DNA of 64,000 nt from Cryptomeria japonica (Eukaryota > Streptophyta > Pinopsida > Cupressales > Cupressaceae). The notes below the pieces were generated by a model. That model saw only the letters and a program-made list of their open reading frames with translations, had not been told where the DNA came from and searched no databases. The DNA lies in contig NC_081409.1 of NCBI RefSeq assembly GCF_030272615.1, forward strand, positions 614,838,755 through 614,902,754, written 5' to 3'. This document shows, piece by piece, positions 1 to 11,074 of this stretch. Positions within the stretch are counted from its first letter, which is position 1, and the number at the start of each line of letters is the position of its first letter. The position numbers and the translations under genes are program-made.

Positions 1-2790
1 ACATATAAATATATATATTTATTTATATACATATATTATGGATACTCATTAGATTTAGGGTTAAATTTCCTTTTAAGCATCCATATATTATTATTTTTTT
101 GTTTTAAAACCCAAGTTGCTAAAATCAAAATAATTTATTTAACCTTAGATTAATGACAGAAATCAGAATTTAATTCAATGTATATATTTCTTTTTATTTA
201 AAATGTCATGCAGCTAAAAATAAAATCAGATAGTTTACTTAATCCTTAGATTTATTTTCTACAAATAATTTAGAATTGACAAAAGTAAATAAGTTTAAAC
301 AGCCACTATTTAAATCTAGAAATTATTAAAATAAACCTTAAAGATAGACATGTTTTTTTGTTTTTTTTTTTTCTGCGAATAAATAAAATGACAGAATACA
401 ATAAACTTTACAGCAACTATATAAATGTTATATTATTTAAATTTAACTTTAGAGATAAGCATAGGAAATAAACCGATTCTTTTATTTTCAAAACTAACAT
501 GCAAAATAAGCTTTTTATTTTCAAAACTAACATGCATACTACTAATAGTAACTATAGGGAACTTAATTCCAGTAATACGCATTTTCTTTTGCAATAATAA
601 TCTAACAGAATCATTCCATTTATGCAATAATAAATTAACAGAAATAATGCATTTATTTAAGGCATTTTTAGAATACAATATAGACATTATTACAAGAGGG
701 AGAAATACCCAAACTAATCCCTCATTTCTATTAAATGAGGACTTCTATTAAAATAGATATAATTTCTTTTCAAAGTAATTACAATCCCTTTTACATTGGT
801 GCACTTTAAAATATAAAATATTTTATTCCCAAATCTTTTCTACAAACAATAATTTCAGCAATCTTCTACTTGTCTTTTTCTTTTCTTCCAAACACCTGCA
901 ATTAAATCATTGGCTATGACCATGGAGTGCTCACCTCCCAGCCTAGGCTAACTAGTAGCCACCCCCGAGCTTGGAGAACCAAGCCCTAGACAGGTTACAC
1001 ACATGCAAACACAACAAGCAGGGGAAACCAATCACAAACATATTCCCAACCAAGGCTACACTGCACCACACAATGTGATGTCTTTACACAAGTGGTAGTG
1101 GACCAAATACCCTGAGGAGACTGCAAGTCTGGTAAAACACAAACCCACCTCATGGCAAACAAAGATATATCATAAGTATAATAACCCCACATCCTTATGC
1201 CCCCCAAGGCATTCATGTCTTATTTCCCTCCTTATGACCCCCAAATGCATAAACAAGCCATGCAACAAGGGTCACATAAATATCCCTTGAGATCACTCTC
1301 ATAACAAGAGCCTCTCACTCGAGGGTTGTCAAACTTCTACCACCCACAAGGCCATCCTCTCTCCCAAGAGTAGGAGGCCTTGGTTACTCCAAAACACAGA
1401 ATGCATACAAGAAAACAAAGACAACGCGTGAAAATTTTCACAACTAAAATGCAAGAGAACAACTTTTTCCACACAAACAATCTTTCCAAAATAACATGCA
1501 ACATGAAAAAAACAATACAAAGAGAAGTTTAACCAACCTTCAACTGCCCAAAGGTATGCTAGATCTAGTTGAGGATGAGCAGCCCAATTCCACAATCCTT
1601 GTTTCTCTACCCTTAGCCAAATTCCTATACCAATCCTTTTCTTTTCAAAATTGCATTGTCTCCAAAAATGGAGAGTGGGTGATTACCCGCAAAATCTCTC
1701 ATTCTTGCCTAAGAAGACCTCAGTGAGAGTTCTCACAGGTTTCTAAAATTGAAAAAGGAAAAGGTCAGAAAAAGCTCAAAAAGGATCTCTCATCAAAAAG
1801 GAAAGTTTACTAACCTAGATGATGTCTTCTAAATTCAATTTTCGCACATCTTAGAAAACTCACTTTTTAGGGTGACTAAACAGTCACATGGGAGTTGTCA
1901 CATGCCTAAAATTACTCCTAACCCTTAGGTATACCTTATGGGCTTTAGGAAACATCTTTAAACTACCCCTATGAGTCCATTTAACCCCTTTTAAACCCAT
2001 GTGAAGTTAACTTTCGAGTCAAACCTAAGTTGACCACCCCAAAGATTCTCTACCCAAGGAAAATATAGAACCACATTAAATTATTTGAAAAAGTTATGGT
2101 TAAAACAACTCCCTCCAAGAGACAATTCAAAAATCAAGACATAAATCAACACATGTGTCAAGTGACACAATAAAAATACTTTTACAAAATTACACATGAA
2201 ATTTTGACTCTTGTTGGAATTACACGATTTAGTAAATTCAATTTAACACACATGCCACATTCACTTTCACAAATAAAATACGATACAAACAGGGTGTTGT
2301 CTCTCCAAATAGACAAACCCTGATTTTACGAACGTACATAGGTCTAGGTTTGGTTCTCCATAATGTTTCCATGGTCACATGGATAATTTTTCTGCGCATC
2401 TCAATTACACATTAGTAATTTCAAGTAATCTCATATAATATAAAACACATGATTAAGAATACACATCAAACACTCTACATACAATATACATTTAAACAAA
2501 TTTGTATATCTTACATCCAAATAATCCACATAAGCAATTATCATAATCCCCATAATTAATCCATACGTAAAACATGCATCCTATTTCTATCATCATAGCA
2601 AAGTCCTGCAAATCCAATAATGACATATATCATCTCAAAGTAATCTTATTCTAGAATCATGCATAGAAATGAAGCATCAATATATCAATGTTATCCAAAT
2701 CATGAAATCATATAAGTTCCAAATCCATAATGTATAAAAATAAAGAAACCATAATAGTCTCAACATGAAAAATACTGAAATGCTAGGATG
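1..2790. other. AT-rich non-coding DNA, nothing recognised
   Basis: No ORF in this stretch resembles a known protein family; the longest open frames are under 110 codons and lack domain motifs. Positions 1-860 are strongly AT-rich. Positions 900-1740 are less AT-rich but still show no coding signature. A gene-poor or decayed-transposon background is the best description. Confidence 0.5.
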
Positions 2791-2799
2791 AGTCGGGGT

Positions 2800-3480
2800 A
2801 GGGCCTCACACTAATGCAATAAACAGAGATAAAAACAACCACATGAAAAACACACCATAACACAATATTTTAACGAGGAAACCCGGTGTGGGAAAAACCT
2901 CGGTGGGATTTGTGACCCACAATATTCACTTACTAGCCAATAAGAGAATATTACTGCTACAAGAGGGGCCTACACATGCAGGAAGGCCAAGTGCCTAGAG
3001 CTCACTGCTCAATTACAAAATGGGAAGTCTCACTGACTTACAAAATGGATTATATAAATCCAATGTCTTGTACTGCTTCAAAATAGCATCTACTATGCCA
3101 GATCCAGTACCGGTTTATAGTTTTGCTTCATACATAAACCCTTAACCTATAATTCGCATAATAGGTATGCCTTATTTCACTTAATTACATTCTTTCATCC
3201 TTACATATCTTCTTCTTACAATGTTCTACAATGAACTCTCTTATATAAGAGTCATTTTACAACTTGCCAAGTTGGCTTACAATGATTTTACAATAATAAA
3301 CAAAATATATTAACAACAAAATTCATGTCGGCTTCTATATCAGTATGCTTCCTTTCATTGCCGGTGTCAGTGGTCTAAGTGTCGGTGTAGAATCTGACTT
3401 TGCTAGTGTCGGTGGATTGCCTTGCCGGTGTCATAGGATTGTAAGGTTGCCATCAATGACAAAACCTTAAATCACCTACA
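2800..3480 (-). mobile_element. Copia-like LTR, minus orientation, boundaries approximate
   Basis: Read on the minus strand the segment opens with TGTAGGTGATTTAAGG at 3480, contains a TATA box (CTTATATAAGAG) near 3250-3239, and near 2920-2870 has a GGTTTTTCCCACACCGGG block followed by TTTCCTCGTTAAAAT. That U5-like pair of blocks is typical of plant Ty1/copia LTRs. No tRNA primer site is seen beyond the left edge and no matching target-site duplication was found, so the left end is uncertain. It appears to be a solo or truncated LTR that borders the T1 polymerase region starting just to its right. Confidence 0.45.
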
Positions 3481-4490
3481 ATGTCTCATCCATCACACCT
3501 AAGATATCTTCCATTGCAGAATCAAGTAATGTTTCTCATAATCAGGAGAATGCCAAACTTTCCAGTCACAAAATTGAAATAAAACAAGGAAAGAGACCTA
3601 TTGTTGAAAACCATTTCATGGCAACACTAGATCAATCAAAAGGGAAAATAAAGGACGTATCTGATGGTGAAAACCTCTTTGAGGCGCCAGAAGATGGAAA
3701 GTTTGACATTCTTCCTACATATTTTCAGGAGAGATCTGCTATCCTGATAGAACCAACAGAAGCAGTAAACATTGGTACATCAAAGGATCCTAAAATACTT
3801 CATTATGCTGCCTCATTGTCAGATGAAGAGAGGAAAGAATACATGGAATTCTTTAAGCAAAGACAAATAAATTTTGCTTGGTCCTATGCAGACATGCCAG
3901 GACTTAATCCAGATCTTATCATGCATCATCTTAATGTGGATTTAAAAGCAAAACTGGTTAAGAAAAAGCTAAGAAAGATGCATCCACACATTGCTCTTCT
4001 TGTAAAAACTGAGCTGAAGAAACTATTAGATGTGCGTTTTATAAGACCTATTGCTTATCCAGAATGGGTTTCAAGTATTATACCAGTGTCAAAGCCAGAT
4101 AAAAGCATAAGAGTTTGTATGGATTTCAAAGATCTGAATAAAGCATATCCAAAAGATGATTTGTCGCTACCAAACATTGATATAATTGTGGACTTATTAG
4201 TAGGGCATGAGATGTTTTCATTAATGGATGGCTTCTCGGGATATAATCAAATAAGAATTGCACCTAAAGATCAAGAAAAAATAGCTTTCACCTGTGCATG
4301 GGGAACTTATTTGTGGAATGTTATGCCATTTGGTCTTAAGAATGCAGGAACGACTTATAAAAGGTCTATGACAACAATTTTCCATGATATGATGCATACA
4401 TTTATGGAAGATTATGTCGATGATATACTTGCAAAATCTCTACAAGAACAGAACATTTGAACATCTTAAGCAAGATTTTTGACAGGCTAG
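3481..4490 (+). pseudogene. T1 Ty3/gypsy (Tat-type) polyprotein, reverse transcriptase part
   Basis: The open frame 3618-4460 encodes the palm and fingers of an LTR-retrotransposon reverse transcriptase. Recognisable blocks are VCMDFKDLNKA, LMDGFSGYNQIRIAP, MPFGLKNAG and the catalytic YVDDIL near residue 270. The frame closes at 4458-4460 by what looks like a one-base frameshift, because similar coding sequence continues in another frame to 4490. There the element is cut by insertion of T2, and the same reading resumes at 12338. Upstream of 3618 (3481-3617) there is probably linker sequence; gag and protease are not seen in the window. The enzyme would copy element RNA into DNA. With the frameshift and the insertion this copy is dead. 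Confidence 0.85.
4486..4490. repeat. T2 target-site duplication, left copy (GCTAG)
   Basis: GCTAG directly precedes the T2 LTR and is repeated at 12338-12342 directly after the other LTR. A 5-bp duplication is what retroviral-type integrases make. Confidence 0.9.
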
Positions 4491-5722
4491 TGTAAAGCGG
4501 AAAATCGCGGTCGAACCCTAGTTGGTCTCCCCTCTTCTAACTCCAAGGAGAGAGAAGGGAGGTTCGCTAGGATTCGATGGGTTTTCACTTAGGGGGAAGA
4601 CTTTACATTCAAAAGAGGGGTTGAAACTCATAAGATTCAATCCCACACGATGTAAGATTGGATGCTAAATGAATTTCAAGGGTTAGGAAAGCAAGGCTAC
4701 CCTCTTTTGTAAAGAATGTTGATTAAGGAAATTAAGCTAAGGATGCATAGAAAGTCATAAAGATTCGCTTATAAACTGAGTTTAGGTTATAGGATGAAGC
4801 TGCGGACCTGGAATTAGCAGTAAAATGTCGATATGGCGCTGTCCTGCAAATTTGGGCAAAAGTTGTCGGGACGATGGCGCCCGGCGCCACGGTCCTCCAA
4901 AAAATCCGCGAAACGAAGGGGGATCTGTTCGTCTCTGCACAAGGATTCCAGATCTTCAATTTCAGCCGCGTACCTGCAACCTACACACAGAAAAGCGAAG
5001 ATGATTGGGGGGTTAGGGATTAGGGGTTTGCCTTTAGGTCAAACCCCGGTTTTGGAATTAACCAAGAAATGAGCAAGAGCTGTAAATGTAAATGACTGTA
5101 AAACAAGTACTAATACCTTGTTCTAAGGATGTTTGTATCCTTATGTGTGAAGGTTTAGATGTTGTATGTTGTATGTTGTAGCATGTAGTATGTGACCTCC
5201 TCTTCAATGGTTGAATCCTTGTCTTGAATGCAACACTTAGCCTTGAATGGAGACTTGGAATGATCAATTGCTTGAATGCTTGAATGCTTGAATGCTTGAG
5301 TATAATTTCCACGCTTTGTACACATATCCTCCTCATCATCAAATGAGAGAGAAAAATGTAGTTTATATACTTGTCATTTAGGGCTGATAGACTGATTTTC
5401 CCGACCTTAGGCCGACCAGGGAAGTATATTTCCAAATTGCAATCAAAAAGACCCGATATCACTTAGGAAACCGGGCCCAAAATAGGACCCAGGAACCAGG
5501 GCGCTGGGCGCCATGGTCCTGGAGGACCAGGGCGCTGGGCGCTCTGGTCCCACCTCCCGGGACATCAGGGTGCAAGGAGGTTCAGGCCAGGGTGCTTGAA
5601 AAATGCAGTTTTCAGTGTCGTGAGTGAGTTTTGGGGTCTCCATTCAGGTTGCGTGTTGCATCGCCATCGTGAAGACCGAAATGCAGTCGAAATTGCAAGT
5701 GTCGCAATTTTAGGACGCTACA
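4491..5722 (-). repeat. T2 3' LTR (minus orientation)
   Basis: A 1232-bp copy of the T2 LTR. It holds a C+G-rich block at about 5491-5551 with two tandem palindromic units (GGACCAGGGCGC paired with GCGCC-TGGTCC), and a related motif near 4875-4900. Its element-internal neighbour at 5723 onward is the polypurine tract. Confidence 0.9.
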
Positions 5723-5737
5723 TTTAGCCCCCACTTT
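5723..5737 (-). other. T2 polypurine tract
   Basis: On the minus strand AAAGTGGGGGCTAAA lies immediately before the TGTAGCG start of the 3' LTR. A purine-rich run with a G block next to the 3' LTR is the normal plus-strand primer of LTR elements and fixes the T2 orientation. Confidence 0.8.
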
Positions 5738-6465
5738 AGCGGGAGTATGTATGCTCATACTTCCGGTAAAGTACAAGGAAACAACGTTGAAAGACTTCCA
5801 CCACGTCAAGGAGGCAAGATACACCAAGCCCCCAGTGGACTAAGGATCTTACAACTTCGATTGAAAAAGTAAAAGGGAAGATCACGAGGAAGAACCATGA
5901 CTGTCAGTAGTAAGGTTCCCTCACTATGAGTCATGCAAAAGAAATACCAAAAATCTTCAAGACAAAGCTAAGTTTGCCAAGAAATTTTCAAGTATCTTTG
6001 AAAGGATAGACAGGGTGTATGCCCCCCTACGTTAAAGCGATCGCACACGCCTCAACGGGGGTGATTGTTTTAACGTAGTGATACACATAAGAAATGAGAA
6101 AGGAAAAAGGAGCACGTTATCGCAAAGATTTAGCCCCCAAGTGTGAGATAAACCCAAGGATAATAGACACAAAACACAAAGCACGAGGTGACTTCGCTTT
6201 CCTCGGGGTCAGTATGCTGTATGATAAGTCATGTATATATCATATGGATGTATTCATAATTGTTCTTCATTCCCCAATCAAGGAAGGTCACCTAGAAGAA
6301 GGGAACACATGTGTCTTTTGAGTCAACATCAGAGAGATCGAGAGATCTCAATGCTTTGCATCGTCCTCAAGTAGACAACACTAAGGACGACAAATAGAAG
6401 AATGAAAATAACATATAGAAGAAGTAACAAAAGAGAGGGGGAGAGAGTCTGCTATGCTAATGTAA
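5738..6465 (-). other. T2 3' untranslated region with a foldback
   Basis: There is no coding sequence. At about 6027-6079 the segment CTACGTTAAA is matched by TTTAACGTAG some 30 bases later, with C- and G-runs inside, so the RNA could form a long hairpin. No further feature is seen before the end of the gag ORF. Confidence 0.5.
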
Positions 6466-9400
6466 CTAGTCTAGCATGTCATCTACCCCCCGATCTTGCT
6501 GATCAATGTTTCGGGAAGGCAGGGAACACGCTAGAGGAGGAACATCCAACACAGCAGATGGAGCTATCACAAGATCCAAACAAGGGCTATGTTCATGTTC
6601 CAAGCCACATTGTTCTTGTCTAGGAGCTAGGATAAGTGCTTTAGAAAATTCATTAGATAAATGGTTATCAACATCAACAAGTTCATATTCACTATCAGAA
6701 GCAAGAGGAGTAATATTTTCATCTATATCATCATCAAGATTTATAAAAATAGGATCTTTAACTCGCACAGGATCAAGACCATCATGCATCTTATGTTTAG
6801 GAGATTTAGGCTCAATATCCGGCTGAGGAGAAAATGGAATAATGCTTGTTGAAGGTGTTTTTGGAGATTGTAAAGTTTGAGAAGCAGCTGCTTGAGCCCT
6901 AAGACGACGCTTTCGTCGACGTTCTCGTGCAGAACGATTACGTCTAGTCTCAGTAGGAAGTGGAGAAGACTGAGGAGGAGGAATGTTCTCATCCTTAGCA
7001 CTTGGGTGTTTAGGTTGTGGTCTCTTAGGCTGGATAATAGGAGAAGAAGAAGGTCTCTTCTCTCTATAGAAGGCAGGAGGAGGAACTGCTCGATATAAAG
7101 AAGGAATATTTGGTTTAGGGAGAAGACCAAGTCCATCATGATGAGGAGGTATAGGTCTACTCTTAGGAAGTTTATTAGGTATAGACATAGTCACATTCAT
7201 AGGGATGGGTTGAGAATCTTCTTGAGGAAAGACATTAGTTTTGTCTTTCAAAGGAAAAATTTCCTTCTCAAGAATGATAGGAATGTCAAGTTTAGGTGCT
7301 CTAGGTTCACCTAGAGATAGGATCATATCTGTTTTCCACTTTTGATAAGATTTGAAAAGATGATCACTTCGCGGAGGAAGAGATTGGAATTGTTTAGGCC
7401 AAAAGTAATCAAGAGGAACACTAGAGGTTCTTTCAGCTGGTTTAAAGAGACTATGATTGACAGTAACAACTTCACCATTGTGGGGAAATTTCAAACACTT
7501 ATGAATAGGAGAAGCAATAGCTTTCATGGAAGATAGCCAAGGATAGCCAAGCTTCACACGAAATTGTTCGGAAGATGGAATAATAGCAAAGTTCACATCA
7601 AGAGATTTGTTATGGACCTCAATAGGCAATGTAATAGAACCAATTGCAGGAGAAGAAAATGCATCAAATAATTTCACAATCACATCTGTTTTGTCATAGA
7701 TCACTTGATTCAATTGCAAAGTAAAAAGAAATTCTTCAGTAATAACATTAACCATGCACGAAGGATCAATAAGCACTCCACGGCAAGGCATATTCTTGAC
7801 TTTTGCAACTATGTATAAAGGACCATCAGGTGCCCTAATGGTTTCACTAGAATCAAATGTGATGGAAGATTCTTTAGGGTTTTCTTGCTGCTCTACAAAG
7901 TTAATCACATTCGGAGTCATAGACACAAGACCATCAGATGAGAAAGAGGAATTATTAGCCTCAATCGCATTAGAGGTATGAGAAGTATGAGAAGGTAATG
8001 GATCAGTAAAAATCTGAAGATTTTGGTTAGGAGGAGCTACAGATGTGTTGCCTTTATCATTCACTCCAGAAACAGAAATAGTATTATTATCAATCAAATC
8101 TTGAATTTTACCCTTTAGAGAAAAACATTTTTCAGTATCATGCCCAGGCTGACGATGAAAGTGACAAAAAGCTTTGTGATCAAAATAAGGTGAAGTAATC
8201 TTTGCAGGATCAATTTGTCTTATAGGAGGAAGGGTAAGCACATTTTGTTCCAATAACTTATTCATAATATCATGCAATGATTCATTCAAAGGAGTATATT
8301 TTCTTTCTTTCTTGAAAAATTTAGAAATAGGAGGCACACCTGATGCTACATTCACATTGTTGTTGATGATGTTTTCATTGAATTTGATAGAATCTCTGTT
8401 CGGTTTAAACTTCCCAAATGGTTGTTGACTGCTATCACCCTTATCACTCGGAGCCATAGGATGTGATTTTTCCATTTGACTCACAGTCAGTTGATAATTG
8501 TGAAGAGTCGCACACAACTGTTGGAAAGAAGTAAACTCAGAAAACAGAAGTTTGTCTCGAATATCTTTTTGCAAATTAGAAATAAAGATTCTTTGAATAT
8601 CATTATCAGGCACTGGAAAAGAAATTTGAGCATACAAATGCTTATATCTACCAATGAAATCAGTCACTTTTTCTTTAACACCTTGTTTACAATGCATTAA
8701 ATCAATCAAAGTAACTTTAGGACTTATATTATTTTGAAATTGTTGAATGAAAGCATTTGCAAGTTGTTCGAAAGAAGTAATAGAATAAGAAGGCAACGAG
8801 CAATACCATTGTAGGGCTTTGTCTCTTAATGTTCTAGTAAACAGTTTTGCAAGCAACCTTTGGTCATAAGCAAAATCAGTACATATTGTTTGAAAAGTCT
8901 TAACATGTGTTAGAGGATCTCCTTTACCATTATAAAGTTCCAAATGCGGGATTTCAACATGCTTAGGAGGAATAGCTCGAACAATGTCAAGAGAAAGTGG
9001 GCTCGCAACATCAAATGTGGGCACACTAAACTTAGATTGATTCATAGAGGCAATTTGTTGTTGTAAAGAAGAGACAGTTTGTGCAAGATTATTAATGGTA
9101 GCTTCAGTCGAAGAGTTCATATTAGGTGTGTTAGATTGAGATGGAGGTGTGATGTTATTGAAAGATGGTAAAGAGTAAGGTGGTGGGACCCTATGATAGT
9201 CAACCATAGGGGATGATTGGATAGGAGGAACACTACAAGGAGGAATGGAATGGTTAAATGAATTGCCCCCTTGCATCATGTTCATTTGTGAAGATGTAAT
9301 AGGAACACTTATTGAAGGAATGAATGAAGAAGTCGGATTGAATGAAGGAATAGGGTTAATTGAAGAAGGAGGATTGCCCCCATGACTGGTAATCACAGGA

Positions 9401-9900
9401 GGAATGTCTTGTATAGAGGTAGCCATGATGTTTGATGTAAAGGTAGGTAAACTAGCAATAGAAGTGGTCAAAGGAATAGAATGATTGACTTGTGTAGGAG
9501 GTTGTGTATAACCTAAAGATTCAGCACAACTCTTCATAGGCATCACATTCGAATCCACAATGTGTGAAATACCACGCAAAACATCAATTCCATTCTTATC
9601 ACTTTGAAGCATACGTTTTAGACCCTCAATTAAAGGAAGAGCTTGACTATCGGGATACTCATGAGACATCCATTGGTGAAAATCATCAAATTGGTTATCC
9701 AATTTGGAAAGTTGTTCAACAGAAACTTCATGGAGAGCTTCTTCATCATTAGGAGGATTAGAGGAATTACCCATGTCCTCGTTAAAAAGACTACTCAAAT
9801 TAGGTTCCATCTCCTCAGTAGTAAAACCTCGGAAAGACTTAATTCTACGGCTTCGTCTAACAGGAATAGTGTAAGTAGGGCTTATTGTTGTAAAACTCAT
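6466..9900 (-). CDS. T2 gag-like polyprotein (1144 aa, intact)
   Basis: An uninterrupted ORF begins ATG at 9900. Residues 1-290 are a low-complexity Ser/Pro/Asn-rich region. Residues about 300-475 match the retrotransposon gag (capsid) domain, with LAKLFTRTLRDKALQWYCSL as the clearest block. A zinc-knuckle-like C-x2-H pattern (CHFHRQPGHDTEKC, residues 579-592) follows. Near residues 707-725 is a retropepsin-like segment, RGVLIDPSCMVNVI, in which DPS stands where active proteases have D-S/T-G, so proteolysis is doubtful. The last 270 residues are proline-rich with an Arg-rich cluster near residue 1010. Such a protein would package element RNA in cytoplasmic particles. No polymerase follows. 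Lack of stops agrees with the young LTR age. That the frame is still translated is inference. Confidence 0.85.
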   Translation of the reverse strand: MSFTTISPTYTIPVRRSRRIKSFRGFTTEEMEPNLSSLFNEDMGNSSNPPNDEEALHEVSVEQLSKLDNQFDDFHQWMSHEYPDSQALPLIEGLKRMLQSDKNGIDVLRGISHIVDSNVMPMKSCAESLGYTQPPTQVNHSIPLTTSIASLPTFTSNIMATSIQDIPPVITSHGGNPPSSINPIPSFNPTSSFIPSISVPITSSQMNMMQGGNSFNHSIPPCSVPPIQSSPMVDYHRVPPPYSLPSFNNITPPSQSNTPNMNSSTEATINNLAQTVSSLQQQIASMNQSKFSVPTFDVASPLSLDIVRAIPPKHVEIPHLELYNGKGDPLTHVKTFQTICTDFAYDQRLLAKLFTRTLRDKALQWYCSLPSYSITSFEQLANAFIQQFQNNISPKVTLIDLMHCKQGVKEKVTDFIGRYKHLYAQISFPVPDNDIQRIFISNLQKDIRDKLLFSEFTSFQQLCATLHNYQLTVSQMEKSHPMAPSDKGDSSQQPFGKFKPNRDSIKFNENIINNNVNVASGVPPISKFFKKERKYTPLNESLHDIMNKLLEQNVLTLPPIRQIDPAKITSPYFDHKAFCHFHRQPGHDTEKCFSLKGKIQDLIDNNTISVSGVNDKGNTSVAPPNQNLQIFTDPLPSHTSHTSNAIEANNSSFSSDGLVSMTPNVINFVEQQENPKESSITFDSSETIRAPDGPLYIVAKVKNMPCRGVLIDPSCMVNVITEEFLFTLQLNQVIYDKTDVIVKLFDAFSSPAIGSITLPIEVHNKSLDVNFAIIPSSEQFRVKLGYPWLSSMKAIASPIHKCLKFPHNGEVVTVNHSLFKPAERTSSVPLDYFWPKQFQSLPPRSDHLFKSYQKWKTDMILSLGEPRAPKLDIPIILEKEIFPLKDKTNVFPQEDSQPIPMNVTMSIPNKLPKSRPIPPHHDGLGLLPKPNIPSLYRAVPPPAFYREKRPSSSPIIQPKRPQPKHPSAKDENIPPPQSSPLPTETRRNRSARERRRKRRLRAQAAASQTLQSPKTPSTSIIPFSPQPDIEPKSPKHKMHDGLDPVRVKDPIFINLDDDIDENITPLASDSEYELVDVDNHLSNEFSKALILAPRQEQCGLEHEHSPCLDLVIAPSAVLDVPPLACSLPSRNIDQQDRGVDDMLD

Positions 9901-11053
9901 GCACTAGAGAGAGAGAGAAGATTTTGATTTTAGAGGTAGCAATTTTCAGTAAAACCAGCCAATCTTCCAGATTTAAGCTGTTAAATGCAATCACAACAGT
10001 CTCCCGAAATTTCAGAAAAAATGTTCGGGACCGTGGCGCTCAGAGTGCAACACAGTCCTTGCAACTTTTTTCGAAATTTGCAGGGATGAAAGGTATGATG
10101 ATTTCAGAGCTAATCTGAAAAAATTGAGGGATTTTACGATCTGTAGATAGGCCAAATTAAAGTTGCAAATTCAAAATTGAACCCTATCAAGATTGTCGAA
10201 AAATGCAAAATTTGAATTTTGAAAAAGAGAGGGAGACTGAAATTTTGAATTTTATGATTTTAGAGGGAATGTCAAGAGCAATGCAAATTTTGAAATTTAA
10301 AAATTGATTCAATTTCACGCAAAATTCAATTTTGAAAGCGGAAATCAAAGTTGTTGTAATTAGGCACTTAATTTCAAAAGTCACAAAATGCAAATATTTG
10401 AATAAAGCACTGAAATTTCGAATGAATGCAAATACAATTTTCAGATCTAAGACAGTAAGAACACAATTTTGACACAAAATTTCAGTTTCGATAATTTTTG
10501 AATGATTAGGAGCCTTAGACCAAGCAATCACAAGACCAACTTTGACTGTAATTTTGAAAGTGTTATAATTGACAAAATCAGCCAAAATTCTGGGTTTTAG
10601 CAGAAAAATACAGCAAGATCTCGCTCCCGAAATTTTGGAAAAAATGTCGGGGACGATGGCGCTCGGAGTGCAACACGGTCCTCGCAACTTTTTTCCAAAT
10701 TTTCAGGGATGAAAGATATTGTGATTTTATTGCGGAATCCAAAGTTACAGCTGATTTGGAGATGTTTTGATCGGTCAAATTGTCGGACAAAGGTTGAATC
10801 AAGAAGGTTTCAAAAATTAGGGTTTTGACTTTTAACCACTTAATTTTCAGAATTAAAGCACAAATATGAATTGATAATTTGTAATAGAAGGACAGATCTG
10901 AAACAAGCATTAACATTTAGACATTTCGCAAGTTTAATTACTAAAAAGAAATTTTAGGGTTTTAATGCAATCACCTCTAAAACTTTGCAAAAGATCAAAC
11001 ATGGAAATGTAATCAATTTTTTCAGATCTAAGCATGAAAAATCAGAAAGGATG
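9901..11053 (-). other. T2 leader with a duplicated GC-rich motif
   Basis: This untranslated stretch between primer site and gag start is AT-rich. It contains two copies (about 9995-10095 and 10620-10715) of a block of about 100 bp built around CGGGAC-GTGGCGCTC-GAGTGCAACAC-GTCCT-GCAACTTTTTT. The LTR carries a related motif. The copies may be packaging or structural RNA signals; this is inference. Confidence 0.5.
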
Positions 11054-11071
11054 TTCACGTCGGGTTCACCA
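11054..11071 (-). other. T2 candidate primer-binding site
   Basis: Three bases inside the 5' LTR the minus strand reads TGGTGAACCCGACGTGAA. It starts with the TGG that would pair with the CCA tail of a tRNA and lies in the expected place. I could not assign the tRNA from memory. Confidence 0.65.
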
Positions 11072-11074
11072 AAA

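Noticed and set aside
4732-4959. Conserved 75-codon ORF present twice (also 11316-11543)
   Set aside because: The duplication is due to the two T2 LTRs; LTR sequence here is non-coding.
6506-7139. Several ORFs overlapping the T2 gag frame
   Set aside because: They are low-complexity shadows of the 1144-codon gag-like ORF and show no domains.
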